Below the pieces are notes generated by a model, which saw only the letters and a list, made by a program, of their open reading frames with translations, had not been told where the DNA came from and made no database searches. Shown piece by piece: positions 1 through 8,511 of a stretch of DNA of 64,000 nucleotides. Positions within the stretch are counted from its first letter, which is position 1. The number at the start of each line of letters is the position of its first letter. Origin of the DNA: Corynebacterium amycolatum SK46. GTDB taxonomy: Bacteria > Actinomycetota > Actinomycetes > Mycobacteriales > Mycobacteriaceae. The stretch spans positions 1 to 64,000 of the forward strand of contig NZ_ABZU01000003.1 in NCBI RefSeq assembly GCF_000173655.1, in the 5' to 3' direction. The position numbers and the translations under genes are program-made.

Positions 1-20
1 TCCCCCCTAAAACCAAAGAA

Positions 21-50
21 CCCCAGGCCAGAAAACTTCCTGACCTGGGG
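21..50 (-). terminator. Hairpin terminator after tRNA-Thr
   Basis: A 10-base inverted repeat (CCCCAGGCCA with TGACCTGGGG, one mismatch, 10-base loop) lies immediately downstream of the tRNA on the minus strand. Read on that strand it is followed by a T-rich run (TTCTTTGGTTTT), as expected of an intrinsic terminator. Confidence 0.75.
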
Positions 51-53
51 TTT

Positions 54-129
54 TGGAGCCGGAAACGGGACTCGAACCCGTAACCTACTGATTACAAATC
101 AGTTGCGCTACCAATTGCGCCATCCCGGC
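54..129 (-). tRNA. tRNA-Thr (anticodon TGT)
   Basis: The minus strand folds into a full cloverleaf: acceptor GCCGGGA paired with TTCCGGC (one G-U), D stem GCGC/GCGC, anticodon stem ACTGA/TCAGT around loop TTTGTAA, variable AGGTT, T stem ACGGG/CCCGT with loop TTCGAGT. The anticodon TGT reads ACA, giving threonine. The 3' CCA is encoded (positions 54-56). Confidence 0.95.
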
Positions 130-490
130 AACTTTAAAGCGACCCTTTTTGGCGTTAGCCGTCGCTGGCTCGAAAGAATCAGAGTCAACCTGAGAATCGA
201 ACTCAGCTGTGCCGCTGACAGGCGATTGTACAGGTTGGCAAGCAGAAGTTAAAAACGACACCACAGGAAAACTGCAACGGCACTTCTTGAACACTTTCCT
301 AAACGCTAAAAGCCCCGCTCAGATAGGCATATTCACCGCCTCAAAAACGAATTGAGATTCTAGGTCGCTGACGGAGTAGTGTGACTATCGCTAAATCACT
401 GGGGCTATGTTTCTGCAACGTCTCCGCATCGCGTCTTTGCAGCATCACTGCAATACACCCCAGGCAGTATCGGGGAAAGGAAGTGTCGAC
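130..490. other. Intergenic region between tRNA-Thr and thrE
   Basis: No supported gene. It must hold the leftward tRNA promoter and the rightward thrE promoter. Short open frames here lack a ribosome binding site and recognisable protein sequence. Confidence 0.5.
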
Positions 491-2119
491 ATGTCATTCG
501 CTGGTGACAGCAATTCCAACGCCGGAGAAAACTCCGCTGCGAAGAATGATCTCTACGACGCTGAAACCACTGTCTCTTACGACGACACTCCGCAGACCCA
601 GTTTCCTGCCATCGAAGATCAGTCCACCTTCAAGCAGCGCATGATTGATTTCGTTTCCGGCCCAACGGCAACTGTTGACCTAGTGCACTCGACCACTACC
701 CCACTGCCGCTGGCACCGATTGATTATTCCGACCCCAGCCAGGTCACGGCCGTACTCGATCTCGCTGCCCGCATCGGCGGACTGCTGCTGGCATGTGGCT
801 CGGGCAACCGCGATACCGAGCTGCAAATTAAGGCCGTGACCTCAGCCTATGGCCTCACCCAGATCCAGGTCGACATCACGTTGACCTCCGTGACGGTCTA
901 CCACCTCATCGGTGCCCGCCGCACTCCTATTACGGCTATGCGCGTTGTCAGCGCACCGGTTCCTGACTTCGAGCGCCTGCGCCACACCGACCGCGTCATC
1001 CGCCGAATTCGTGCAGGCCACCTGAGCTTGGAGGAGGCTATTGAGGCTATCGACAAGGTCGAGCGTGAGCCCGCAAAATATCGTCTCCGCGTCATCTACG
1101 CTGGCTGGGCATTGCTGGCTTCATCTGTGACTGTGCTGCTCGGCTCGGGTTTCGAGGTCGCCCTCATCGCGGCTGCGGTCACACTGGCCATCGTCATCGT
1201 GATTGGTGAACTCGCCGCCCGCGAGTTGCCCACATTCTTCCAGAACGCAGTCGGCGGTCTCATCGCCACACTCTCCGCTGCTGTGCTCAATGCGGCGCAG
1301 GCGTATCTCCCCTTTGAAATGCAGCCATCCAGGCTAATTGCCTCGGGAATTATCGTGATGCTCGCCGGCCTAACCCTCGTGCAAGCACTGCAAGACGGCA
1401 TCACCGGCGCACCTGTGACTGGCTCCGCGCGCTTCTTCGACACCATGTTGTTGACCGGCGGCATTGTCGCCGGCATCGCAATGGGCATCGAGTTTTCCGG
1501 AATGCTGGGCATTCCGCTTCCCGACGTCATCGCGGGCTCCGACCTCAACCTGGCACAGGCAACAGTGAGGGTGATAGCGGGAACTACCGCCTCAATCGCA
1601 TTTGCGTTGGCCTCGAATGCTGGGTTCACCGCGTTGTCAGTGTCCGGCACGGTCGCCCTGCTGGGGTCGATGACCTACTACTACGTGTTGACTCCGCTGG
1701 GAGTTCATCCGGTGACTAGCGCAGGCGCGGCAGCAACGCTGATTGGTCTCATCGGTGGCCTGCTGGCACGACGTTGGTCCATCCCACCGCTGATTACGGC
1801 AGTAGCAGGCGTAACCCCACTGCTTCCGGGAATGACGATCTACCGCGGTATGCACGCACTGCTGCACGACCACCCGACCAAGGGGTTTACAGCGCTGGCC
1901 TCAGCGCTAGGCATTGCGACGGCACTAGCTGCGGGCATTGTCCTCGGTGAATGGATGGCGCGCAGGCTCCGTCGCCCTCGCGCACTGCGCGAAGACAGTG
2001 GCCTGACCCGCCCAATCCGGGCTGGTATGCGTCGCATCCGTCCAGTGAATCCGCGGAACAAGCCTCGACGCCCACGCAACTACCGCTTCAAGGGCGGTAT
2101 GAACCCGCGCGTGGACTAG
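491..2119 (+). CDS. thrE: Threonine/serine exporter family protein (ThrE)
   Basis: Integral membrane exporter of the ThrE family, which in Corynebacterium glutamicum exports L-threonine and L-serine using proton motive force. The protein has a polar N-terminal part of roughly 90 residues, then the DUF1212-type region (motif GGLLLACGSGNRDTE), then about ten hydrophobic segments and an Arg-rich C-terminal tail. The ATG at 491 is chosen over an in-frame ATG at 407 because GGAAAGGAAG stands 6-15 bases upstream of it. That gives 542 residues, somewhat longer than the roughly 490 usual for C. glutamicum ThrE, the excess lying in the polar termini. It stands alone, with tRNA-Thr upstream in the opposite direction. 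The family call is firm; the substrate is taken from the family. Confidence 0.9.
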   Translation: MSFAGDSNSNAGENSAAKNDLYDAETTVSYDDTPQTQFPAIEDQSTFKQRMIDFVSGPTATVDLVHSTTTPLPLAPIDYSDPSQVTAVLDLAARIGGLLLACGSGNRDTELQIKAVTSAYGLTQIQVDITLTSVTVYHLIGARRTPITAMRVVSAPVPDFERLRHTDRVIRRIRAGHLSLEEAIEAIDKVEREPAKYRLRVIYAGWALLASSVTVLLGSGFEVALIAAAVTLAIVIVIGELAARELPTFFQNAVGGLIATLSAAVLNAAQAYLPFEMQPSRLIASGIIVMLAGLTLVQALQDGITGAPVTGSARFFDTMLLTGGIVAGIAMGIEFSGMLGIPLPDVIAGSDLNLAQATVRVIAGTTASIAFALASNAGFTALSVSGTVALLGSMTYYYVLTPLGVHPVTSAGAAATLIGLIGGLLARRWSIPPLITAVAGVTPLLPGMTIYRGMHALLHDHPTKGFTALASALGIATALAAGIVLGEWMARRLRRPRALREDSGLTRPIRAGMRRIRPVNPRNKPRRPRNYRFKGGMNPRVD

Positions 2120-2159
2120 TCGCTGCGTGAACTAGTCGCTGCGTGAACTGGTCGCTTCC
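2112..2159. repeat. Three 16-bp tandem repeats across the thrE stop codon
   Basis: Units TGGACTAGTCGCTGCG, TGAACTAGTCGCTGCG and TGAACTGGTCGCTTCC follow head to tail. The first contains the thrE stop codon (TAG at 2117-2119) and the last copy has diverged. Slipped-strand expansion is likely. No function is evident. Confidence 0.85.
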
Positions 2160-2373
2160 GGAACCAGGTTGTCCACACCGCGCGACCTATCATCAACGTG
2201 GTAGAATAAGGTTTTTGAACTGTAAGTAGCGCTTAAAGCTGAAACTGCGTCATCACAATCCCATTCCTTCTCCGCTGAACTCGGTTGAGCTCAGTGACGG
2301 GAGCATGTGGCGAGATGACTGGCAGAAGTAGGTATAACGGGCGCAATTAAAGCCATGCTTGCCAGGAGGATTC

Positions 2374-2751
2374 GTGCCACCGAAGGTCACAGACACTCGC
2401 ACTGCTCAGAACGAGGCTCTTCACAAGGTCGAAGAAAAGACCGCTGCTGGCGCACGGCGAATTGTGGCTACCTTCGCCGAGGACTTCTACGATGCCGTCA
2501 CTCTGATGTGCATGCTCGGAGTGGAGAAGGAAGGCCTGAGCTTCAAGAAGGTTCACGAGGAGTACGAGAAGGAAAACGCTCCGAAGACCGCAAAGCGCAC
2601 ACGCAAGTCCACCAAGAAGACTGCGAAGAAGTCGACCAAGAAGTCCGCAAAGAAGTCCACTCGTAAGACGGCGAAGAAGGCTGCAAAAAAAGCCGCCAAG
2701 AAGACGACGAAGAAGGCTGCTAAGAAGACCACCAAGAAGGCAGCTAACTAA
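2374..2751 (+). CDS. Small basic protein with lysine-rich histone-H1-like tail
   Basis: 125 residues from GTG at 2374, preceded by AGGAGGA (2364-2370). The N-terminal ~60 residues form a predicted helical domain (PPKVTDTRTAQNE, then a hydrophobic stretch around FYDAVTLMCMLGVE). The C-terminal half is made of K/A/T repeats of the type KKTAKK and KKAAKK, like the tails of histone H1 and of bacterial nucleoid proteins such as HupB. Such a tail is expected to bind DNA or RNA by charge. I do not recognise the N-terminal domain by name. It lies 14 bp upstream of a lipoprotein gene on the same strand. A role as nucleoid-associated protein is inference; the N-terminal domain does not look like HU or Lsr2. 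Confidence 0.75.
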   Translation: MPPKVTDTRTAQNEALHKVEEKTAAGARRIVATFAEDFYDAVTLMCMLGVEKEGLSFKKVHEEYEKENAPKTAKRTRKSTKKTAKKSTKKSAKKSTRKTAKKAAKKAAKKTTKKAAKKTTKKAAN

Positions 2752-2765
2752 CGGGGTCACGCAGC

Positions 2766-3242
2766 ATGGGTCTGAGCGGGAAAAAGGCGGTTGCCGCAGT
2801 AGCTGTCGTTGCGGCAGTGTCCATGACGGCTACCGCATGCCAGGCAAAGCCGGCAGCGGAGATCGTCGGCAAGCAATGGCAGATTACCGCGATTTTTGAT
2901 GACCCAAACCTGCCCCACGGTGTGCCGGACGGAACTCAAGCACCGACTATTACGCTGGGGCAAACAACGTATACCTTCGCTGATTCCTGTGGCAACGGCT
3001 CTGGTTCGCTGCAGTGGAAGGGCGAGGCGGTCGAATTCGGCACCCCGGAGCAGACTCGCAGTTTGGACTGCTCAGACCAGGCGCAGACCTATTCGGAGCG
3101 CTTCCACAAGATTGTTGCGGGCGAATTCGTCTACACGCAGGACAACAATGGTCTGCGCATGCGAGAGATGAAAGACACCAAGCCAGGCGAGGATCGCCGT
3201 GGCTGGACTGCGACAACCTCGGGTTACACCGAGGGGCGCTGA
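2766..3242 (+). CDS. HslJ/META-domain-like lipoprotein
   Basis: 158-residue predicted lipoprotein: basic start, hydrophobic core and lipobox TATAC with the acylated Cys at residue 25. The mature part starts with GKQWQITAIFDD and contains ITLGQTTYTFADSCGNGSG, a pattern close to META/HslJ domains (W, then a conserved xGSCN-like motif), which form small beta-barrels at the cell surface. Function in the family is poorly defined. The gene follows the lysine-rich protein by 14 bp, so the two are probably cotranscribed. Its 3' end overlaps the convergent flavin reductase gene by 19 bp. Confidence 0.65.
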   Translation: MGLSGKKAVAAVAVVAAVSMTATACQAKPAAEIVGKQWQITAIFDDPNLPHGVPDGTQAPTITLGQTTYTFADSCGNGSGSLQWKGEAVEFGTPEQTRSLDCSDQAQTYSERFHKIVAGEFVYTQDNNGLRMREMKDTKPGEDRRGWTATTSGYTEGR

Positions 3243-3847
3243 CGCCACTTCTGATCAACAGGCGCATCGGTGCCGGGGTGAGAAACCCGTGCGTAAGAAC
3301 CGCGGTGGTAAATGAGCGGATTGATTTCTTCACGCTTGCCGATAGCCGCAATATCCGCCGTCACAATCCAGTGATCGCCGCCTTCGTAAACATCGACGAC
3401 GGTGCAATCAATCCACACGGAGCAGCCGTGCAGTAATGGATTGCCCAACTCAGAGCGGGTCCACTTCCCCATCTTGAACTTTTCGCCATTACTGCGACCG
3501 AAGGCTGCCGAGATATCCTCCTGATCCTCAGCCAACACATTGACGGAAAAACGTCCAGCGTTCCGTATATGTGGCCAGGACCGCGAGGTCTTCATGACCG
3601 TAAACAGAACCATCGGTGGAGTGAGACTCAGGGAGGAAAAAGACTGGCAGGCGAAACCGTACGCCTCGCCTTCATCCTCGGTGGCAATAATGGTCACGCC
3701 AGTGGTGAACTCACTCATCGCGCCACGGATAGACATTTCATCCAATTCGACGGGGCCACCAAGTTCGACATGGTCGTCGCAGGTAGCTTCCGGACTATTG
3801 AGAGCCGCAGCTGATCGGTCGGTGCTCGAATTTGTTGAATCTGTCAT
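3224..3847 (-). CDS. Flavin reductase (HpaC-like) domain protein
   Basis: 207 residues. After a disordered N-terminus of about 40 residues comes a flavin reductase-like fold. It shows MSEFTTGVTIIATEDEG, FACQSFSSLSLTPPMVLFTV, RNAGRFSVNVLAEDQ and the C-terminal IYHRGSYARV, all typical of FMN-dependent short flavin reductases. These use NAD(P)H to supply reduced flavin to a partner monooxygenase, or bind flavin themselves. No monooxygenase is adjacent, so the partner is unknown. It is convergent with the HslJ-like gene and overlaps it by 19 bp. The LacI-type regulator lies upstream on the same strand, about 100 bp away. Confidence 0.85.
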   Translation of the reverse strand: MTDSTNSSTDRSAAALNSPEATCDDHVELGGPVELDEMSIRGAMSEFTTGVTIIATEDEGEAYGFACQSFSSLSLTPPMVLFTVMKTSRSWPHIRNAGRFSVNVLAEDQEDISAAFGRSNGEKFKMGKWTRSELGNPLLHGCSVWIDCTVVDVYEGGDHWIVTADIAAIGKREEINPLIYHRGSYARVSHPGTDAPVDQKWRQRPSV

Positions 3848-3949
3848 GTAATAGACCTTAATCTGAATCCGAACACAGTAAAGACGAGGTGGGGTTTACC
3901 ACCCCAGGAACCTCCGATAGCGCCACGATGTTGTTACCTCGTCAGCCCG

Positions 3950-5056
3950 CTACCCGGCTGACGGTGCCGACGGCGCTGCAGTTGTCGTCCCAACGACAAA
4001 CTCAGTCTCAAGCAAGACACGAGGAGCGCGACCGCTGTCCTCGTGTGTGGCCTCAAGCTCCTCGGCCAGCGCGCGGCCGACGGCAATGCCCTTCTGCCTA
4101 TTCGGCTGAATCACAGTGGTCAGATTGTGGAAAAGCGCGCGCTCAATTCCGTCAAAGCCGGTGATGGACAGGTCCTCCGGAACACGAATTCCGTTCTCCT
4201 TGGCATATTCCAAGACCGCAATTGCCTGAGTATCCGTGGTACAGACCACCGCCGTGAGATCCGGGTTGTCGGTCAGCAGCTGGCGAGCCGCATCGCGGTT
4301 GTTCTCGCGGTCATTGAGGTGACGCTCGATGATAGGCACATCCGCCTGCTGAATACCGACCTCGGCAAGTGCTTCCAGCGCACCTTCGACGCGGTTCTTC
4401 TGCACCTGGTGATGAGCTTCTGCCAGCCGCTTCTCCGTGACATATCCCGAGTTCGGGGTACGCGACAAGCGCACTGAAAGGATTCCCACCTTGCGATGTC
4501 CCAACTCAGTCAGGTGCCGCACCGCGGGCTTGATGGCCTCGCGGTCGTCGATGCCCACAAACGGTAGAGCCGCCGCATCCGCAGGCTGGTCGCACACGAC
4601 CGTCGGCAAGCCGCGAGCGCGCACCGCAGCGAGGAACGGATCGTTGTCCGCGACGGAGTAGACCACAAAACCGTCGACCACCGCCTGCCGAATCAAATTG
4701 AGATCTACGTCCCCGCCCTCCTCGGAGGAAGCTGGAATGACCAACATGGAGTCGCCCATTTCGCCGAGCTCCTCTGCGAGGCCGGCGAGAAAATCCACCG
4801 ATGCAGGGTCTTCAAAAGCGAACGGGAGGTGCTCGGTGAACAGCACGCCGATGGCGCCAACCCGGCGCATGCGCAGACCGCGAGCCATTGGGTCCGGCCC
4901 CGGATAGCCAAGCCGCTCCGCAGTTTCCAAGATGTGCTCCCGCAACTTCTCCGAGAGCTGGTCAGGACGGTTGTAAGCATTAGACACAGTCGTGCGCGAG
5001 ACCCCAAGTTCTGCTGCGATGGAAGCCAAGGTGCCACGACGACGCCGACTTTGCAC
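3950..5056 (-). CDS. LacI-family transcriptional regulator
   Basis: 368 residues starting at a GTG with AAGAAGGG about 12 bases upstream. The N-terminal LacI helix-turn-helix is clear (TLASIAAELGVSRTTVSNAY), followed by the hinge (LREHILETAERLGYPGP) and a periplasmic-binding-protein-like sensor domain (GAIGVLF, VVCDQP, GFDGIERALFHNLTTVIQP). Members bind operators as dimers and respond to sugars or nucleosides. No carbohydrate genes are adjacent. The divergent zinc transporter operon has its own candidate Zur site, so the target is unknown. The flavin reductase gene downstream is a candidate operon partner. Confidence 0.9.
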   Translation of the reverse strand: MQSRRRRGTLASIAAELGVSRTTVSNAYNRPDQLSEKLREHILETAERLGYPGPDPMARGLRMRRVGAIGVLFTEHLPFAFEDPASVDFLAGLAEELGEMGDSMLVIPASSEEGGDVDLNLIRQAVVDGFVVYSVADNDPFLAAVRARGLPTVVCDQPADAAALPFVGIDDREAIKPAVRHLTELGHRKVGILSVRLSRTPNSGYVTEKRLAEAHHQVQKNRVEGALEALAEVGIQQADVPIIERHLNDRENNRDAARQLLTDNPDLTAVVCTTDTQAIAVLEYAKENGIRVPEDLSITGFDGIERALFHNLTTVIQPNRQKGIAVGRALAEELEATHEDSGRAPRVLLETEFVVGTTTAAPSAPSAG

Positions 5057-5374
5057 GGAATACCGACCCTTCTTGAAAAAACCAACAGCGACTGCCCGCT
5101 CAGATATCTTCGTCCAGCTACCTCAGGTAGAAAACCTCAGTTTTATGGAAAAGAACTGCAACGAGCATCACACACATCTAATCGCGGACAACTTTACCCA
5201 ACGAATGTGCGCGACTGTCATTTCTGCCACTCCGGCAGAGGTCCGCCTTGTGACTGGGTCTCCGCAGCCCCTACTATGTTCTTTGAACTAAAGGACAACT
5301 GTTTTCAATAGCGGTTAATGCTCAGGAGCTGAATAAAGGAAATAATTCAGCCCGCAACAGGATTGGATACATAT
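5057..5374. other. Divergent regulatory region between lacI-type gene and zinc operon
   Basis: 318 bp without a supported gene. It holds the leftward promoter of the LacI-type regulator and the rightward promoter and candidate Zur operator of the zinc transporter operon. Confidence 0.55.
5292..5312. promoter_or_regulatory. Candidate Zur (zinc uptake regulator) operator
   Basis: A 21-bp imperfect dyad, half-sites AAAGGACAAC and GTTTTCAATA around a central T. The minus-strand half TATTGAAAAC matches the left half of the mycobacterial Zur box as I recall it (TATTGAAAA then TTTTCA). It lies 63-83 bp upstream of the zinc-binding lipoprotein start. Zur would repress the operon when zinc is sufficient. 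Confidence 0.5.
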
Positions 5375-6385
5375 ATGAAGGCACGCTTTTCCACGCGCAT
5401 CGCGGCGCTAGTCGCCAGCGCCGGCCTCGTCGCAGGTCTCGGCGCATGCTCCAGCAATGATGACAGCGCTACATCCGCAGGCAAGTCCGAAGACACCATT
5501 AAGGTGGTCACCTCCACCAAGGTCTGGGCAGACGTCGCCGACGCAGTCACCGACGATGAGAAGGTCTCCATCGACCCGATTATCGCGTCCAACGACATCG
5601 ATCCTCACTCCTACGAACCGGCCGCAGCCGACATGGCAAAGGTAGAGGACGCCGATATTCTCATCGCAGGTGGCGGGCATTACGACGCATGGCTGACCTC
5701 CTCCCTACGCGACGCAAAGGACAAGGTCATCATCTCTGCGCTGCCGCAGGAAGAGGGCCACGAGCACGACCACGACCACGAAGGCCACGACGACCACGAG
5801 GGCCACGACGACCACGAAGGCCACGAGCACGACCACGACCACGAGGGCCACGACGACCACGAAGGCCACGAAGGCCACGAGCACCACCACCATGACGGCG
5901 AAGCCAACGAGCACGTCTGGTACGACACCGATGCGGTTGAAGAAACTGCAGAGCAGCTCGCCGATGCTTTGACCAAGCTGGGCGCCAAGGCAGACGCCAA
6001 GGCTGTCGATAAGGAAACCAAGGACATCGAAGAGGCCAAGAGCAGGCTCAAAGCCGCTAAGGTTGCTCAGGTTCACCCGCTGGCCGATGACATCCTGAAG
6101 GACACGAAGGTCGAGGACATCACCCCGAAGGGCTACCGTCAGTCCACGCTGAATGAGTCCGAGCCGTCGGCAAGCGACGTCAATGAAATGCTGAAGCTGA
6201 TTGAGTCCGGTGAACTGGACTACCTCATCGACGCACCGCAGACCCACGACCAGGTCTCGCAGCGCCTCGTCGAGGCAGCCAAGGCAAAGGGCGTTAAAAT
6301 CGTCGATGTTTTTGAGTCGCCGAGCGCTGACCAGTCGTTCTTTGACCTCTACAAGCAAACCCTTTCCGATATGGAGTCCGCATAA
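5375..6385 (+). CDS. znuA: Zinc ABC transporter substrate-binding lipoprotein
   Basis: 336 residues from ATG 5375 (an in-frame TTG lies at 5363). Signal peptide with lipobox GLGAC, acylated Cys at residue 25. It belongs to the cluster A-I metal-binding proteins (ZnuA/TroA type): IKVVTSTKVWADVADAV, NDIDPHSYEP with the first metal His, a long His/Asp/Glu/Gly-rich loop, then EHVWYD with further metal ligands. The His-rich loop is typical of zinc-specific members and collects Zn2+ for the binding site. The middle region is short, and the last Asp/His ligand region is less clear. The ATPase gene starts 2 bp after its stop and the permease follows, so this is a complete importer operon. Zinc rather than manganese is inferred from the loop and the candidate Zur box. 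Confidence 0.88.
   Translation: MKARFSTRIAALVASAGLVAGLGACSSNDDSATSAGKSEDTIKVVTSTKVWADVADAVTDDEKVSIDPIIASNDIDPHSYEPAAADMAKVEDADILIAGGGHYDAWLTSSLRDAKDKVIISALPQEEGHEHDHDHEGHDDHEGHDDHEGHEHDHDHEGHDDHEGHEGHEHHHHDGEANEHVWYDTDAVEETAEQLADALTKLGAKADAKAVDKETKDIEEAKSRLKAAKVAQVHPLADDILKDTKVEDITPKGYRQSTLNESEPSASDVNEMLKLIESGELDYLIDAPQTHDQVSQRLVEAAKAKGVKIVDVFESPSADQSFFDLYKQTLSDMESA
5759..5894 (+). repeat. His-rich codon repeat inside znuA
   Basis: Near-perfect tandem units encoding HDHDHEGHDDHEGH-type sequence, built from GGCCACGACGACCACGA-like blocks. This coding repeat is prone to length change by slippage and would alter the number of zinc-collecting histidines. Confidence 0.85.
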
Positions 6386-6387
6386 CT

Positions 6388-7068
6388 TTGCCCTCACTGA
6401 CTTTTACTGACGCAGCCGTTGAGCCGCTGTGGTCCGGTCTCAATTTGAATATCGAGCCCGGCGAGTTCTTGGCCATCCTAGGCCCTAACGGCGTCGGCAA
6501 ATCCACGCTGCTGACCACTGCCCTTGGCATGCGGCGGCTGACTCACGGTTCAGTAAAAGTCGACGGGAACCTGGGCTACATTCCGCAGCAGCGGATGTTC
6601 GAGCCCTCGCTGCCCATTCGGGTTCGCGACCTCGTCGAGTTGGCGGCCGGCAAGAACCGCTCCGCCACCGAAGAAATGCTGGAGTTTGTCGGCGCATCGG
6701 GTATTGCGGATCGTCGCGTCGGCACGCTCTCTGGCGGTCAGCAACAGCTTGTCCGTCAGGCGCAGGCGCTCGTTTCGGCGCCGGATTTTTTGCTTTGCGA
6801 CGAGCCCCTGCTCTCCCTCGACCCTGCGGCACAACGAACCACGGTCGAGCGCCTGGACCGGCATCGCCGGGAAAATGACACGGCAGTCGTCTTTGTCACC
6901 CACGACATCAACCCCATCCTGGGTGTCTGTGACCGAGTGCTCTACCTGACACCGCATGGACATGCGGTCGGATCGGTCGAGGAAATTATCACCTCAGAGA
7001 CGCTCTCGGAGCTATACCAAACCGAAATTGTGGTTGCCCGTGTCGAGGGAAAGTTGGTTATCGCCTAA
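6388..7068 (+). CDS. znuC: Zinc ABC transporter ATP-binding protein
   Basis: 226-residue ABC ATPase starting at TTG, 2 bp after the binding-protein gene. Walker A GPNGVGKST, Q-loop region GYIPQQR, signature LSGGQQQ, Walker B FLLCDEP and the switch His in VFVTHD are all present, so it should be active. It energises metal import with the downstream permease. Its stop overlaps the permease ATG by one base (TAATG), indicating translational coupling. Confidence 0.9.
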   Translation: MPSLTFTDAAVEPLWSGLNLNIEPGEFLAILGPNGVGKSTLLTTALGMRRLTHGSVKVDGNLGYIPQQRMFEPSLPIRVRDLVELAAGKNRSATEEMLEFVGASGIADRRVGTLSGGQQQLVRQAQALVSAPDFLLCDEPLLSLDPAAQRTTVERLDRHRRENDTAVVFVTHDINPILGVCDRVLYLTPHGHAVGSVEEIITSETLSELYQTEIVVARVEGKLVIA

Positions 7069-7940
7069 TGGGCCTAATTACTCAATACCTCTCCGACACC
7101 GCTGCCCTACTCCAGGTCGGATTCGTCCACAATGCCCTCATTGCAGCGGCACTGCTTGGGCTGATCTCCGGCATCATCTCGCCACTGATTGTCATGCGAC
7201 AGATGAGCTTCACTGTCCACGGCACCAGCGAACTTGCCCTCATGGGCGCATCCGCGGCTCTACTACTTGGTGTCAGTGTCAGCAGCGGTGCCATTATCGG
7301 CTCGGTGCTCATCGCAATAGTCCTGGCGGCGCTGTCGCTTCGAGGGCGCCAAGATGCGGTTGTGGGCGTGGTCTTGAGCTTCGGGATGGGCCTATCGGTG
7401 CTGTTTATCCACCTCTACCCCGGCCGAACAAGTACTGCGTTTTCACTTCTCACCGGCCAAATTATCGGCCTGACTGACACTTCTTTATGGACGATGGCCA
7501 TCGTCGCGGTCATTGTCGTCGGCGGCGTTGCCTGGAAATGGCGGCCGCTGCTATTCGCCTCCGCCGACCCCATCATGGCCGCCGCCAGTGGTGTCAACGT
7601 CAAGGCGCTATCGATCTACTTCGCAATTCTCACCGGCCTCGTCGCCGCCCAGGGCGTGCAAATCGTCGGCTCTCTGCTCGTCATCGCCCTGATCATCACC
7701 CCTGGTGCCGCGGCCGCATTCGTCACCGCCTCGCCTGTAAAAGCCATCATCCTGTCGACCATCTTCGCCGAGTTCGCGGCTGTCGGAGGCATCGTTCTCT
7801 CGCTCGCACCGGGCATCCCGGTCAGCGTTCTAGTGACAACAATCGCGTTTGTCATCTACCTGTTCTGCTATGCCATTGGAGCGGTGCAGTCACGCAAGGC
7901 AACGCGTGACGACGTTCAGGCTGCCAAGTGGAGCAAATAG
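7068..7940 (+). CDS. znuB: Zinc ABC transporter permease (ABC-3 family)
   Basis: 290 residues with about eight or nine hydrophobic segments and the ABC-3 (ZnuB/TroC) pattern: ALIAAALLGLISGIISPLIVMRQMSFTVH near the N-terminus, then a central GVNVKALSIYF coupling region and LLVIALIITPGAAA. It forms the membrane channel of the importer with the two upstream gene products. It is the last gene of the operon, with a strong hairpin downstream. Confidence 0.9.
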   Translation: MGLITQYLSDTAALLQVGFVHNALIAAALLGLISGIISPLIVMRQMSFTVHGTSELALMGASAALLLGVSVSSGAIIGSVLIAIVLAALSLRGRQDAVVGVVLSFGMGLSVLFIHLYPGRTSTAFSLLTGQIIGLTDTSLWTMAIVAVIVVGGVAWKWRPLLFASADPIMAAASGVNVKALSIYFAILTGLVAAQGVQIVGSLLVIALIITPGAAAAFVTASPVKAIILSTIFAEFAAVGGIVLSLAPGIPVSVLVTTIAFVIYLFCYAIGAVQSRKATRDDVQAAKWSK

Positions 7941-8511
7941 ACGCATACGCTTTTCGGAGTTCCATCACTTTTCGGAGCGGCTTTCAAACAAGAAAAACAT
8001 CGGGCAGCCCCTCGAGTGACGATTACGGAGAAGGTGCGTCCACCTTCCCTCTCGTCACCGAGGGGCTGCCCGTATTTTTGCTGGATTCTCTAAAAGCAGA
8101 CTCCAATACCCCCAGCTTTTTAAGACTGCGAGACTGCCGAAATGGGGTGACCCGGCAGACAGAAAAACTAACGCTGAGGATGTCATGGTCTGACAGCTCA
8201 GTGACCCAAAGCTAGCTGTACAAGCCACCGCTAGGTCCGTGCGTATCCCCAAACTACGGCCAATTACGCCCCTATTTCTAGGAGCATGATTTGCCCGCCC
8301 TCCCCTTCGAGAAACGACGGATAATTTTCTGTTGGAAGTGATAATAACGCCGTTATTTCTGCAGCGCACGCCGGAAATAGAATTATCTTTAAAGCGCTGA
8401 ACTACTGGGGGTAGCCATAAGTACCGGCCGCAATTTAGAACCCAAAATACCCCACGTAAACGCCATTACTATAACGAATTGATAATGACACCTACGGGGG
8501 TATCAAATGCG
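7941..8511. other. 571-bp intergenic region after znuB
   Basis: Holds the zinc-operon terminator (8001-8072) and then about 430 bp, AT-richer than its surroundings towards its right end, with no open frame showing a ribosome binding site or recognisable protein. The convergent rlmB gene ends at its right edge. Confidence 0.5.
8001..8072 (+). terminator. Long hairpin terminator after the zinc operon
   Basis: A 14-bp perfect outer stem (CGGGCAGCCCCTCG with CGAGGGGCTGCCCG), continued inside by GTGACG/CGTCAC and GAAGGTG/CACCTTC, is followed by TATTTTTG. This is an intrinsic terminator for znuABC. Confidence 0.85.

Noticed and set aside
54-2119. Functional link of tRNA-Thr with the adjacent threonine exporter
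   Set aside because: They are divergent with separate promoters and no T-box-like leader is seen; adjacency alone is likely chance.
5759-5894. Repeat array that could suggest a CRISPR
   Set aside because: Units are in frame and encode His/Asp/Glu/Gly inside znuA; there are no unique spacers and no cas genes.
8055-8369. 104-residue frame on the minus strand between znuB and rlmB
   Set aside because: No ribosome binding site, overlaps the zinc-operon terminator and shows no recognisable domain.
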